Shown here: piece by piece, positions 54,179 to 63,160 of the stretch
Layout of the letters: the number at the start of each line of letters is the position of its first letter
Numbering within the stretch: the first letter of the stretch is position 1
Source: Bacillus sp. 03113
GTDB lineage: Bacteria; Bacillota; Bacilli; Bacillales; Cytobacillaceae
Assembly: GCF_006546985.1 (NCBI RefSeq)
Contig: NZ_VATK01000007.1
Span: 124,001 to 188,000 of the forward strand
Length of the DNA: 64,000 nt
Direction: 5' to 3'
Translations under genes and position numbers: made by a program
Notes under the pieces: generated by a model
Databases searched by the model: none
What the model saw: only the letters and a program-made list of their open reading frames with translations
Told to the model about the DNA's origin: nothing

Positions 54179-54811
54179 TTGGAGAATAAGTTTAATAAAG
54201 TGATAAAAACAGAGGAAGAATTACGTTCTATTATTGGTTTTCCTAGTGAGTTGGTTAAAAGAAAGGTTATCACATATTTAGATCAAAACTGCAGAGAATT
54301 TATAGAAAAATCTCCTTTTTTGATTCTATCTACTTCTAATCATTTAGGTTTATGTGATGCCTCTCCTCGCGGGGATATGCCAGGATTTGTCCTTTTATTA
54401 GATGAAAATCATTTGTTGATCCCAGAAAGACCAGGTAATAAAAGAATCGATTCAATGAGAAATATACTCGAAAATCCAAATGTTGGACTTCTATTCTTAA
54501 TTCCGGGGTTAGGCGAAACACTTAGAATTAATGGCAAAGCTTATTTAGTGCAGGATGAAGAACTACTAGAACAGAGGGCGGTGAAGGGGAAAAAACCTTT
54601 AATTGGAATTGTTGTCAGGGTAGAAGAATGTTTCATTCATTGTGCAAAGGCCATAAAACGGTCAAAATTGTGGGAACCTGAAGCGTGGGAAGACAAAGAA
54701 CTGCTTCCATCTGCGGCAAAGATAATATTAGAGCATACGAAGATGCCAGGAACTACAGAAGCTGAAATAGCTAAAAGACTTCAGGAAGGCTATAAAAATA
54801 GGCTTTATTAA
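54179..54811 (+). CDS. Pyridoxamine 5'-phosphate oxidase-family flavoprotein (MSMEG_1061-like)
   Basis: A 210-residue PPOX-fold protein: FLILSTSNHLGLCDASPRGD, a FMN-binding segment GNKRIDSMRNILENPNVGLLF (in parts), RINGKA, and RVEECFIHCAKAIKRSKLW. It likely binds FMN or F420 and reduces small molecules. The start is TTG 54179 with AGGGGA upstream. Monocistronic. Confidence 0.87.
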   Translation: MENKFNKVIKTEEELRSIIGFPSELVKRKVITYLDQNCREFIEKSPFLILSTSNHLGLCDASPRGDMPGFVLLLDENHLLIPERPGNKRIDSMRNILENPNVGLLFLIPGLGETLRINGKAYLVQDEELLEQRAVKGKKPLIGIVVRVEECFIHCAKAIKRSKLWEPEAWEDKELLPSAAKIILEHTKMPGTTEAEIAKRLQEGYKNRLY

Positions 54812-54819
54812 ATGTGGTA

Positions 54820-55254
54820 TTACACTGGTCCTCGCCTAAAATTACGAATGGCCACTTCATGATCTCCCAATATTTCATAAATGGATTTTTGGTTTTCTAT
54901 GATATTACTTAACGTTTGTTGATGCATTTCTGCTTTCCCATGCAGCTTCTGAACATCCATGCTTAGAGCGTCTAGCTTGGCATCTGTTTCTTCTTGGCGA
55001 TTAAAAAGTGCTCGAACCACCTGATTGGTTTCGCTTAATTGAGTTTTAATAAGAAGCTGTTTATTCTCAATACCATCCAATCGAAATTCGATTTTTTCAA
55101 AGCGCTTATCCATGCTTTCAAAACGTTTGTCAATGTTTTCAAAACGCAAATCGATTTTTTCAAACCGTGCATCAATTTCATCAAATCGCTTGTTAGTCTG
55201 AGCTTCCATGGTGTTTAATTTTTCAAGAATTTGCTGTAAGAGGAGTTCACTCAT
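54820..55254 (-). CDS. Coiled-coil protein with heptad repeats (144 aa)
   Basis: An almost wholly helical protein. Residues about 20-65 repeat the heptad RFExIDxRFE several times (e.g. RFEKIDLRFENIDKRFE), which is also visible at the DNA level at about 55080-55190. No membrane segment or signal is seen. Function unknown; such proteins are common in Bacillus. It is convergent with the PPOX gene, only eight bases apart. Confidence 0.7.
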   Translation of the reverse strand: MSELLLQQILEKLNTMEAQTNKRFDEIDARFEKIDLRFENIDKRFESMDKRFEKIEFRLDGIENKQLLIKTQLSETNQVVRALFNRQEETDAKLDALSMDVQKLHGKAEMHQQTLSNIIENQKSIYEILGDHEVAIRNFRRGPV

Positions 55255-55557
55255 TTTATGTTTTTCCTTTCAATGTATTTGAATAAAGAACGATTCTACT
55301 AGTAAGGGTCTTTTTAGGAGAAAAAGGAGATGATGGTTGAGTTAGTGATAGTCTATCAAAAAAAGAATGAAATGAATAGTGACAATAGTATGTCTTGAAT
55401 ATGGGTAACTATGATTTAAATTAGTATGTTATTTTTGTTTTTCTTTTGCTTCAGAAAGCTTTATAATTCTGATATACATAATTTTTGTTCGGTACACTTT
55501 AAATTATCTAAATAATTAAAAGTTTCACATAGATTGTCATAAACAGGAGATACATAT
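55255..55557. other. Intergenic region 303 bp, no gene seen
   Basis: Between the coiled-coil gene and the amidohydrolase gene. It is AT-rich. A 22-codon frame at 55330-55398 has AAGGAG too near its start and is probably chance. The amidohydrolase promoter should lie in the second half, but no clear box pair is seen. Confidence 0.6.
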
Positions 55558-56799
55558 ATGGAAAAGAAAATGCGATACCAAATGCTTTTGGATAATATGA
55601 ATCAATATAATTCAGGTGAAAAAGGAATTACAAGGGTCGCGTATACAAATGAGGAACAAGCTTGTATCCATGCATTTATGAGATTATGTAAAGATGAACA
55701 TATGGATGTTCAATTGGATAACTGTGGAAATTTAATTGCACGAAGAGAAGGAAGAATAAAAGGTCTCCCACCTGTTGTTATCGGCTCGCATTTAGATACA
55801 GTATATCAAGGAGGAAAGTATGATGGAGCTGTAGGAGTAACAGCAGGACTAGAAGTGGTCAAACGCTTAAATGAGAGGGGCATTGTGACGGATCACCCGA
55901 TTGAAATTATTTCGTTTGCTTGTGAAGAGTCTAGCCGTTTTGGAGTATCTACAGTAGGCAGTAAAGCAATGGCAGGCACCATTGATAAAGAGAAGTATCG
56001 CCATCTAAAGGACCGTGATGGAATTACCATGGAGAAAGCTTTTGCTCTTATTGCACTGGATTTTGATAGTTTAAATCAAGCTAGTAGAGCAAACGAAACC
56101 TTTAAAGCGTTTTTTGAGCTTCATATAGAACAAGGCCCCATTCTTATTAATGAAAATAAAAAAATTGGAATCGTCACTGGTATTGCAGCGCCAACACGGT
56201 TGATTGTCACGATTATTGGAAAGGCCTCTCATTCTGGAACGACTCCAATGAACATGAGAAAGGATGCCCTTCTCGGTGCAGCTGAACTTGCACTTGAGAT
56301 TGAGAAGGCTGCTATAAAGGAACAGCCTTATGGAACGGTTGCAACAGTAGGCGTATTAGATGTGTTTTCGGGCGCTATGAATGTGGTACCTGGAGAAGTA
56401 GAGCTGAAAGTTGATATTCGATCTACCTCAATTGAATCACGGAAAAGAGTATTAGATCATTTACAGGAAACGATATCATCTATAGAACAAACAAGGCAAT
56501 TAGAGGTGAAAAGCAAGGAGATTAGCAATGAGGATCCCGTCCTGCTATCAACTGAAATTCAAGCAGACCTCAAAGAAATTTGTGAAACTCAAAACCTGCC
56601 GTATCGATTGATGCAAAGCGGGGCAGGGCATGATGCCATGAATATGACGAAGCTTGGTCCGGTTGGTCTTATTTTTATTCCTTCAGAGGATGGTCTGAGT
56701 CATCATCCAAATGAGCATACAGACCTAGACGATATTTTGTTGGGAATTGATGTTTTAGAGGCTGCTGTATTGTACCATGCGAAAGAAAGTAAGAAATAA
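55558..56799 (+). CDS. M20-family amidohydrolase (allantoate amidohydrolase/N-carbamoylase type)
   Basis: A 413-residue M20 metallopeptidase-fold enzyme. Metal ligands appear in GSHLDTVYQGGKYDGAVG (His, Asp), CEESSRFG (Glu), HIEQGPIL (His) and HHPNEHTDLDD near the end. The length and motifs match the Zn-dependent hydantoinase/carbamoylase (AllC/HyuC) family, which cleaves carbamoyl or ureido bonds. Pathway genes are not adjacent, so substrate is open. AGGAGATA precedes the start. A strong terminator follows. Confidence 0.9.
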   Translation: MEKKMRYQMLLDNMNQYNSGEKGITRVAYTNEEQACIHAFMRLCKDEHMDVQLDNCGNLIARREGRIKGLPPVVIGSHLDTVYQGGKYDGAVGVTAGLEVVKRLNERGIVTDHPIEIISFACEESSRFGVSTVGSKAMAGTIDKEKYRHLKDRDGITMEKAFALIALDFDSLNQASRANETFKAFFELHIEQGPILINENKKIGIVTGIAAPTRLIVTIIGKASHSGTTPMNMRKDALLGAAELALEIEKAAIKEQPYGTVATVGVLDVFSGAMNVVPGEVELKVDIRSTSIESRKRVLDHLQETISSIEQTRQLEVKSKEISNEDPVLLSTEIQADLKEICETQNLPYRLMQSGAGHDAMNMTKLGPVGLIFIPSEDGLSHHPNEHTDLDDILLGIDVLEAAVLYHAKESKK

Positions 56800-56824
56800 C
56801 CGAAAATATTTCAACTGTATGGAG

Positions 56825-56869
56825 AAGGAATGAAGCAATGCGAAATAATCTAGCATTGCTTCATTCCTT
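56825..56869 (+). terminator. 17-bp stem terminator after the amidohydrolase gene
   Basis: AAGGAATGAAGCAATGC (56825-56841) and GCATTGCTTCATTCCTT (56853-56869) pair perfectly, then TTTTT. Confidence 0.9.
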
Positions 56870-57053
56870 TTTAGTTTGAAAAAGTAGGAGTTCCTTGTTT
56901 TAGAACTTAACAAAATGATTTAGATAAAATACCCAAGCCTGTATTTTTTCAAAAAAGAAAAGTAGCTTACACACTTTTTTGTTATAACATTCGATAAATA
57001 TTGAAAATATTATTCTAAAAGTATAGAATTTAATGAAAAAGGAAGTGATTGGA

Positions 57054-58097
57054 ATGGATGTGTTGAACGTTTCAAGTAGAAAGAGAGAAACATATAAGGT
57101 CAAAATAAAGTATTCAGTACTGTGGGAATGTGTATTAGGCATTGCTGCTATTACGAATACGCCTATTTTACATACACTAGAAAAAACAACTCAGGATTGG
57201 GAAAAGATTAAGCAGCTTTTATCAAAAGACATGTTGGATGAACTCTGTTTTGTGGAAGAAAAAAATACTTGGAAGGCATTGCTGCAGCTTCTTCATCAAA
57301 AGGAATTTAAGGATGTAGCTTCTTTTCTAGCATATATCAAAGAGCTTTCAGAAGAGGATCTTAAATTTATTTGTATTCCATTTATAGGTGAAGATCTGCA
57401 GGAGAAAAGAAGGCTGGCATCAAACGGAGTAGAAGCAGCTATTCAAGAATTAAAAATGTTAACAAAAAGCAATCCATTCTTCCCGGATTATATAGAGTTT
57501 ATATGTAAGGTAGATGAACAACTTCTAAAAGCTCATCTAACAAAGGTAATGTCAGGCTGGTACAAAGCAGTGATAGAACCTGAGTTTGAAAAACTTTTAC
57601 CGATATTAGAAAGAGATGCGCAATCCAAAATAAAAATGAGTAAAAAGATGACCCCAGAAGAGTTGGTAGAGTGGTCAACGGGAGGCGTTACCTATCTTCC
57701 TGAACCGAGTGTGCATCATGTTCTCCTTATTCCACAATACACTTACCGTCCTTGGAATATAGAAGCAGATATTGAAGATACGAAAGTATTTTTCTATCCA
57801 ATAGCGAATGAAAGCATTGCGCCTCACGATAAATATCTTCCAAACTATTTTTTAGTTCAAAAATATAAGGCGCTTGGAGATGAAGCGAGATTAAGAATTG
57901 TAAAGCTCTTGTACGAAAGAGACCGAACTCTGCAGGAGCTAACCGAGCAATTAAATATTGGAAAATCGACGATCCATCATCATTTGAAACTATTAAGAGC
58001 TGCAAAGCTAGTAGAGATTATTGACTCAAAATATAGTTTAAAAAGTAAAGCACTTGACGCTCTTTCAAAAGAGTTAAATGTTTTTCTAGATGATTAG
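57054..58097 (+). CDS. ArsR-family regulator with long N-terminal domain
   Basis: About 347 residues. The N-terminal 250 residues are a helical domain of unknown type (DUF5937-like), and the C-terminal 75 form an ArsR winged helix: ALGDEARLRIVKLLYERDRTLQ then LNIGKSTIHHHLKLLRAAKLV (in parts). ATG 57054 follows AAGGAAG; an earlier in-frame start would overlap that site. The MFS gene 16 bases downstream is probably co-regulated. Confidence 0.83.
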   Translation: MDVLNVSSRKRETYKVKIKYSVLWECVLGIAAITNTPILHTLEKTTQDWEKIKQLLSKDMLDELCFVEEKNTWKALLQLLHQKEFKDVASFLAYIKELSEEDLKFICIPFIGEDLQEKRRLASNGVEAAIQELKMLTKSNPFFPDYIEFICKVDEQLLKAHLTKVMSGWYKAVIEPEFEKLLPILERDAQSKIKMSKKMTPEELVEWSTGGVTYLPEPSVHHVLLIPQYTYRPWNIEADIEDTKVFFYPIANESIAPHDKYLPNYFLVQKYKALGDEARLRIVKLLYERDRTLQELTEQLNIGKSTIHHHLKLLRAAKLVEIIDSKYSLKSKALDALSKELNVFLDD

Positions 58098-58113
58098 GAA
58101 AGCAGGTGTCTAA

Positions 58114-59319
58114 ATGAAGGGATTAAGAAAAAACCGAGCATTTTTTTATATGTGGACGGGAAGTATGGTTTCAGAGTTGGGAGGCGCTTTCGGAACCTTT
58201 TGCAATTCGATTATTATTTATGAATTAACAGGCTCAAAAACAGCGTTAGGAAGCATGTGGCTGCTTTATTTTATCCCATCTCTTATCCTTCAGCTTTTTA
58301 TTGGTCCATTTATTGATAAATGGAGTCGAAAGTGGATGATGATTTTCTCTCAATGGACGCGCGGTCTAGTATTTTTAATTCCTTTAGTCATCATGACGTT
58401 AGGGGAAATTGAGCCTTGGCATATCTATGTTGTTCAAATTGTAGTGGGTCTTATTACACCGATCTATGTTCCAGCTGCACAGGCGATCACTCCAACCATT
58501 GTTTCGAAATCACAGCTAAAAGCAGCGAATGCTTATTTGGATGGTATGGTTAGGCTTATGACTTTCCTTGCCCCTGTATTAGGTGGAGTTGTAATTGAAT
58601 ATACAGGCACCAAGTTAACCCTTTTCCTAGTATGTATTTTTCTTTTCGCAAGTAGCAGCTTGTTAATGCTCGTAAAAGAAACTAGGACGTCAAAAACGGT
58701 ACGTCAAACATGGGCAGCACAATTTCGAGCAGGCATTTCTTTTTACTTTCAACAGCCTGTACTTATATGGCTTGCGATTTTTCTTGCTTTTGTTCAATTT
58801 GGTGTAGGGGTTTCAATGGTCATCAATCTTCCGTATATCACGGATGAACTGAAAGCCAGCTATGCTGAGTATGGTTATTTTATGGCGAGTTTTCCACTTG
58901 GATATGTGATTGGTTCTTTTTTTGTTGGGAAAAAACATGTTGATGGTAGAAGATTTATTATGCTAGGAGCTTTAATTATTGGAGGTGCTACATATATATC
59001 ATTAGCTTTTAATCAAAATATCATACTAGCATATACAACTGAAATGATAGCAGGAATCTCTTTGGCCTTTTTTAATGCTTATAATACAACTATTTTTCAA
59101 GAGACTGTCCCAAATGATAGGATGGGAAACGTATTTTCTATTCGTTTATTCATTATTAGAGGAATGATGCCACTGGGTGTATTGGCTGGTGGAGTCCTTA
59201 GTGAATTATGGGGAATTAGATCAATGTATTTTCTTATTGGCTCAATTATTTGTGTAGCTTCTTTTATAGGTTTGGTGCTTCCATATTTTAGGTTTTTGGA
59301 TCTTCCTCAAAGGGAATAG
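58114..59319 (+). CDS. MFS transporter, 12-TM (MFS_3/macrolide-efflux-like)
   Basis: A 401-residue carrier with 12 helices: FFYMWTGSMVSELGGAFGTF at the start, IGPFIDKWSRKWMMIF (motif A-like), TPIYVPAAQAITPTIV and QETVPNDRMGNVFSIRLF. It forms an operon with the ArsR regulator, suggesting induction by its substrate. Substrate unknown. Confidence 0.86.
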   Translation: MKGLRKNRAFFYMWTGSMVSELGGAFGTFCNSIIIYELTGSKTALGSMWLLYFIPSLILQLFIGPFIDKWSRKWMMIFSQWTRGLVFLIPLVIMTLGEIEPWHIYVVQIVVGLITPIYVPAAQAITPTIVSKSQLKAANAYLDGMVRLMTFLAPVLGGVVIEYTGTKLTLFLVCIFLFASSSLLMLVKETRTSKTVRQTWAAQFRAGISFYFQQPVLIWLAIFLAFVQFGVGVSMVINLPYITDELKASYAEYGYFMASFPLGYVIGSFFVGKKHVDGRRFIMLGALIIGGATYISLAFNQNIILAYTTEMIAGISLAFFNAYNTTIFQETVPNDRMGNVFSIRLFIIRGMMPLGVLAGGVLSELWGIRSMYFLIGSIICVASFIGLVLPYFRFLDLPQRE

Positions 59320-59456
59320 TATACTATAGAAGAGACCATTATTGGTTTTATTATGTACACTACCATTCGGAGGTCATCTCTAAGGTTAAATTTGAATAGA
59401 TATTAGTTTAGATATATATTTATTCATAATGATAGTTTTGTAGAGGAGCAATACGA

Positions 59457-60065
59457 ATGATGTTAACTTGTGAATCATCTAATTTAGAAGAATATTTAAA
59501 GGAACTTGATACTGTTGACTATTCAAGTTCAGTCATAAAGAAGAAAAAGCAAGAATTATTTCATGATCAACAATCAGATATCGAAAAGACTAAAATTGCT
59601 TTTGAATTTGTAAGGGATCAAATATCACATTCATGGGATATACAAGCGCAGAGAATAACAAAGAAAGCATCAGAGGTGCTTCAATATCAACATGGGATAT
59701 GCTATGCAAAATCAAATTTGCTTGCTGCCTTACTAAGAGCTGAAGGAATTCCAACAGGCTTTTGTTATCAGCGATTAATGCTGTTCGAGACACCTGAAAA
59801 AGGTTATTGTATTCATGCGCTAAATGCTGTATTTTTAAAATCATTAAATCGTTGGATTCGGTTGGATGCACGCGGAAATAAACCTGGAGTTAACTCAGAG
59901 TTTTCAATAAATGAAGAAAAACTGGCTTTTCATATCAAAGAGGAAATGGTTGAAAAAGACTATCCAACTATTTATGTAAAGCCAAATGAAAAGACAATGG
60001 CTGTTTTAGAGGAACAAAAGAATACAATTAACATGTATCAATATTATTTACCAGATGATATTTAA
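59457..60065 (+). CDS. Transglutaminase-like (papain-fold) protein
   Basis: A 202-residue protein with the transglutaminase core: HGICYAKSNLLAALLRAEG (Cys82), CIHALNAVFL (His120) and WIRLDARGNKPG (Asp137), a full Cys-His-Asp triad. No signal peptide or anchor, so it acts in the cytosol. Such stand-alone domains act as proteases or peptidases; the substrate is unknown. GAGGAG precedes the start. It is convergent with nagR. Confidence 0.85.
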   Translation: MMLTCESSNLEEYLKELDTVDYSSSVIKKKKQELFHDQQSDIEKTKIAFEFVRDQISHSWDIQAQRITKKASEVLQYQHGICYAKSNLLAALLRAEGIPTGFCYQRLMLFETPEKGYCIHALNAVFLKSLNRWIRLDARGNKPGVNSEFSINEEKLAFHIKEEMVEKDYPTIYVKPNEKTMAVLEEQKNTINMYQYYLPDDI

Positions 60066-60117
60066 GTAAGATAACAGGAACATTCTTAGAACTTTCATAA
60101 AGGAATACAAACAGAGA

Positions 60118-60160
60118 CAAAAAGACTAGTGGAAGAATCCTTCGTCCATTAGTCTTTTTG
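60118..60160. terminator. Bidirectional terminator between transglutaminase gene and nagR
   Basis: CAAAAAGACTAGTGGA (60118-60133) and TCCATTAGTCTTTTTG (60145-60160) pair with one G-T; T-runs on both strands. It overlaps the last codons of nagR. Confidence 0.88.
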
Positions 60161-60880
60161 TCTTTTAATATGAATAGAAAACTTGTAACGATCTGCCCTG
60201 TAGGAAGATTTTGCCACCTCTATAGGAGTGTTATTCTCTAAATAAGAATGTCGATGAAATAAAAGGATAGGTGATCCTTTAGGGATGTTCAAATGCTGAG
60301 CTTCTGCATCTGTCGCTATAGACGATTCGATTGTTTGGCTCGCATGTGCCATTTTTAATCCGGACTTCTCCTCGATATACTCATACAGAGAGTGACTGGC
60401 AATTTCGGCAGTCAAACCTTTTACTAAATTAGCAGACATATATAAGGTTTCAAAAGCCATCGGTTCTTTATCTGCAAGACGAATTCGTATGATCTCATAC
60501 ACAGGCTCATTTTCTTTGATTTTTAGCATACTAGCCATTTTTTTTGTTGCCGGAATTAATTCAAAATGAAGCATTTTACTGCTCGGTGTCAGACCTCTTT
60601 TTTTCATTTCTTCGGTAAAGCTAGTTAAACCAATCAGTTCTTGTTCAAATTTCTTTTCAGCAACAAAGGTGCCTTTTCCTTTTCTTCTATAAAGATATCC
60701 ATCATTCACAAGGTTCGTAAACGCTTGACGTACGGTCATTCGACTAATTTGATAGTATTCTGAATACTCACGTTCGGAAGGAAGGATATCATTTGGCTGC
60801 AACTCACCGATTTCAATTTTCTTTTTAATCAACTCTTCAAGCTGATAATAAATCGGAAGAGGCGAGCTTTTATCAATCAT
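60149..60880 (-). CDS. nagR: GntR/HutC-family regulator NagR
   Basis: About 243 residues: N-terminal GntR winged helix (LPIYYQLEELIKKKIE; SEREYSEYYQISRMTVRQAF) and C-terminal UTRA sensor domain (GLTSFTEEMKKRGLTPSSKM, LFHRHSYLENNTPIE). NagR represses amino-sugar genes until GlcN6P or GlcNAc6P binds. It is the third gene after nagA and nagB, the Bacillus order. ATG 60880 follows AAGGAGAG. A dre-site lies before nagA. Confidence 0.92.
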   Translation of the reverse strand: MIDKSSPLPIYYQLEELIKKKIEIGELQPNDILPSEREYSEYYQISRMTVRQAFTNLVNDGYLYRRKGKGTFVAEKKFEQELIGLTSFTEEMKKRGLTPSSKMLHFELIPATKKMASMLKIKENEPVYEIIRIRLADKEPMAFETLYMSANLVKGLTAEIASHSLYEYIEEKSGLKMAHASQTIESSIATDAEAQHLNIPKGSPILLFHRHSYLENNTPIEVAKSSYRADRYKFSIHIKRQKD

Positions 60881-60967
60881 AATTTCTCTCTCCTTAAAGG
60901 CCATATCACATTAAGAGGCGTTTCTGCCCATCTTAAGAGATCCTGAGGAAACAAAGGAGCTTAGTAT

Positions 60968-61720
60968 CTATCTTATTGTAGAGATGTTTTTTATGTGTGC
61001 TCCTGATAATGCCTTTTGATCTACAATGATTGTAACACAGGGATGCTGTTTTAAAATAGATGCTGGAAAATCTTCACTTTCTTCACTGTTAAATAATTTA
61101 TGCACTGCATCAGCTTTCTCCTCACCAGACACTAAAAGGAATATTTCTTTGCTTTTCATAATAGAAGCGATGCCCATAGTAATTGCATGCGTTGGAACTT
61201 CTTCAATTGAAGAAAAGTAACGTGCATTCGCTTTTCGGGTAGATTCGTCTAATGTAACCACATGTGTAAGAGATTGAAAGGAAGTACCAGGCTCGTTAAA
61301 TCCAATATGTCCATTTCGTCCGATTCCTAATATTTGTAAATCCACTCCGCCTTTTTCATCAATCAGTTGCTCGTAACGCTGGCACTCTAGTTCAAGATTT
61401 TTAGCTGAGCCAATCGGAAGATGAGTATGATCAACATCTATGTCAAGGTGGTGGAATAAGGTATCATTCATATAGTAGTGATAGCTATTAGGATCAAGCT
61501 TATTAAGGCCCACATACTCGTCCAGGTTAAAAGTTGTAATGTGTTTGTAGGAGGTTCCATTCTTTTTATGGTCTTCAATCAGTATTTCATAAAGCCCTTT
61601 TGGTGTACCTCCAGTGGCTAGTCCTAGATTAAAGGACTGTTTGCTTTTAATTTTACTGATCAGTAAATCAGCTGCTTTTTCACTCATTTCTTGATAGTCC
61701 TTTACCTGAATGATATTCAA
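60968..61720 (-). CDS. nagB: Glucosamine-6-phosphate deaminase NagB
   Basis: A 250-residue enzyme with LGLATGGTPKGLYEILIED near residue 34, FNLDEYVGL, and GIGRNGHIGFNEPG (catalytic residues around Asp/His/Glu). It converts glucosamine-6-phosphate to fructose-6-phosphate and ammonia. The start is TTG 61720 with AAAGGAG nine bases upstream. nagA is 49 bases upstream and nagR 87 bases downstream. Confidence 0.95.
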   Translation of the reverse strand: MNIIQVKDYQEMSEKAADLLISKIKSKQSFNLGLATGGTPKGLYEILIEDHKKNGTSYKHITTFNLDEYVGLNKLDPNSYHYYMNDTLFHHLDIDVDHTHLPIGSAKNLELECQRYEQLIDEKGGVDLQILGIGRNGHIGFNEPGTSFQSLTHVVTLDESTRKANARYFSSIEEVPTHAITMGIASIMKSKEIFLLVSGEEKADAVHKLFNSEESEDFPASILKQHPCVTIIVDQKALSGAHIKNISTIR

Positions 61721-61769
61721 AATAGTTCACTCCTTTATCATGATCATTTGCTGTTCTTTCACTGTTAAA

Positions 61770-62972
61770 CTATACTTGTCGTTGCTCGCTTTTTTTATAT
61801 GCAAGCTTTCCACGGCAGAAGGTCATTACGACATCGTAATTTTCATCTAAGATTACAAAGTCAGCATCCTTTCCAACTGCAAGACTTCCTTTTCGGTCAA
61901 AGACACTAAGCTGTTTAGCAGGATTAACGGCGGCCATTTGAATGACATCCTGAAGGGTGCATTTAGAGAAAGAAAGCATATTTTTCATGGCATCCTTCAT
62001 TTTTAATATACTGCCTGCCAAAGAACCATTTGCAAGAGTTGCTTTTTCTCCATTTACAATGACTTCTTGTCCACCTAAATCATAGACTCCATTTTTTAAG
62101 CATTTTGCTCTCATAGAATCGGTTATGAGGATGACACGTTTACTCGTTTTCATTTTATATGCAAGCTGTATCATTTCAGGCACGGCATGAATACCATCAA
62201 CGATCATTTCAGCAAAAAGCTCATCTCGAAGTAATGCAGCACCTAAAATACCTGGTTCGCGATGATGAAGTCCGCGCATCCCATTATAAAGATGCGTTAC
62301 TTGAGTTGCCCCTGCTTTAATGGCTTGATCGACTTCTTGATAGGTTGCATCTGTATGTCCAATAGAAGCGACGACATTTGTGTCATGTAAATAGTTTATG
62401 AAGTCAATTCCTTCTCCCTCTTCAGGAGCTAGTGTCACTTGTTTAATGGTCCCTTTGGCTAACGATTGCCATTGTTTAAAAAGATCAATATTTGGTTCAA
62501 TAATGTGGTTTGTTGGTTGTGCCCCTGCTCTTTTAGGTGAAATAAAAGGGCCTTCAAGGTGAATACCAAGTATTTCAGCTTGGCCAACTGTTTGTTTTTT
62601 AACAATATAATGAGCTGCATTTTCTAACGCATCTTCAATTGCTTTCTTTGATTGGGTCATGGTTGTGGCAAGAAAACTAGTGGTCCCTTCTTGAGGGAGG
62701 GTAGCTGTAATAATATTAAGAGCTTTTTCTGTTGCATCCATTGTATCTGCACCATTTACTCCATGAATATGCATATCGATTGCACCAGGGATTAAGTTAT
62801 ATGCAGGAGTAAATTTAATAATCTCTGTTTCTTCATTCTTTAGTTGATTGGAAACATCAGTTCCAATTTCAACAATTTTTCCATTTACTATTTTTATGTA
62901 TCCATTTGGGAAAACTTGATCCTCTGCGTACACATTAATATTTTTAATAATAAGTGATTGGTTACTAGACAT
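61770..62972 (-). CDS. nagA: N-acetylglucosamine-6-phosphate deacetylase NagA
   Basis: A 400-residue amidohydrolase with IPGAIDMHIHGVNGADTMD (metal HxH, in parts), HLEGPFISPKRAGAQP, SIGHTDATYQEV, THLYNGMRGLHHREPG and LITDSMRA. It deacetylates GlcNAc-6-P before NagB. ATG 62972 follows TTGGAGGA; a longer in-frame start lacks a site and covers the promoter region. It is the first gene of nagA-nagB-nagR and is preceded by the NagR operator. Confidence 0.95.
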   Translation of the reverse strand: MSSNQSLIIKNINVYAEDQVFPNGYIKIVNGKIVEIGTDVSNQLKNEETEIIKFTPAYNLIPGAIDMHIHGVNGADTMDATEKALNIITATLPQEGTTSFLATTMTQSKKAIEDALENAAHYIVKKQTVGQAEILGIHLEGPFISPKRAGAQPTNHIIEPNIDLFKQWQSLAKGTIKQVTLAPEEGEGIDFINYLHDTNVVASIGHTDATYQEVDQAIKAGATQVTHLYNGMRGLHHREPGILGAALLRDELFAEMIVDGIHAVPEMIQLAYKMKTSKRVILITDSMRAKCLKNGVYDLGGQEVIVNGEKATLANGSLAGSILKMKDAMKNMLSFSKCTLQDVIQMAAVNPAKQLSVFDRKGSLAVGKDADFVILDENYDVVMTFCRGKLAYKKSEQRQV

Positions 62973-63030
62973 TTGGAGGACTCCTGTCTGAATAGATTCT
63001 ATAAGAATAGTGTACGATATATGCAACTAG

Positions 63031-63043
63031 TTGTCTATACCAG
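63031..63043 (-). promoter_or_regulatory. NagR operator (dre-site) upstream of nagA
   Basis: TTGTCTATACCAG (reverse CTGGTATAGACAA) matches the GntR/HutC NagR/DasR site type TGGTATAGACCA closely. It lies about 60 bases before nagA. Confidence 0.75.
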
Positions 63044-63096
63044 CTGAGTAATTTTTATTTTTTTCTGAAAATAGGAAGTAAAACATGGATGAAGTA

Positions 63097-63144
63097 ATAG
63101 CTTCCTGGTTTTTCTAACAATTTTGGAGAAGACCAGGAAGCTAT
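63097..63144 (-). terminator. 13-bp stem between aldo/keto reductase and nagA
   Basis: ATAGCTTCCTGGT (63097-63109) and ACCAGGAAGCTAT (63132-63144) pair over a 22-base loop; weak T-run on the minus strand. It likely ends the reductase transcript. Confidence 0.7.
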
Positions 63145-63160
63145 AATCAATCATTTTGTT

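Noticed and set aside
55330-55398. 22-codon frame (MMVELVIVYQ...) in the 303-bp gap
   Set aside because: AAGGAG is only a few bases from the ATG, no downstream partner, and the length is within chance.
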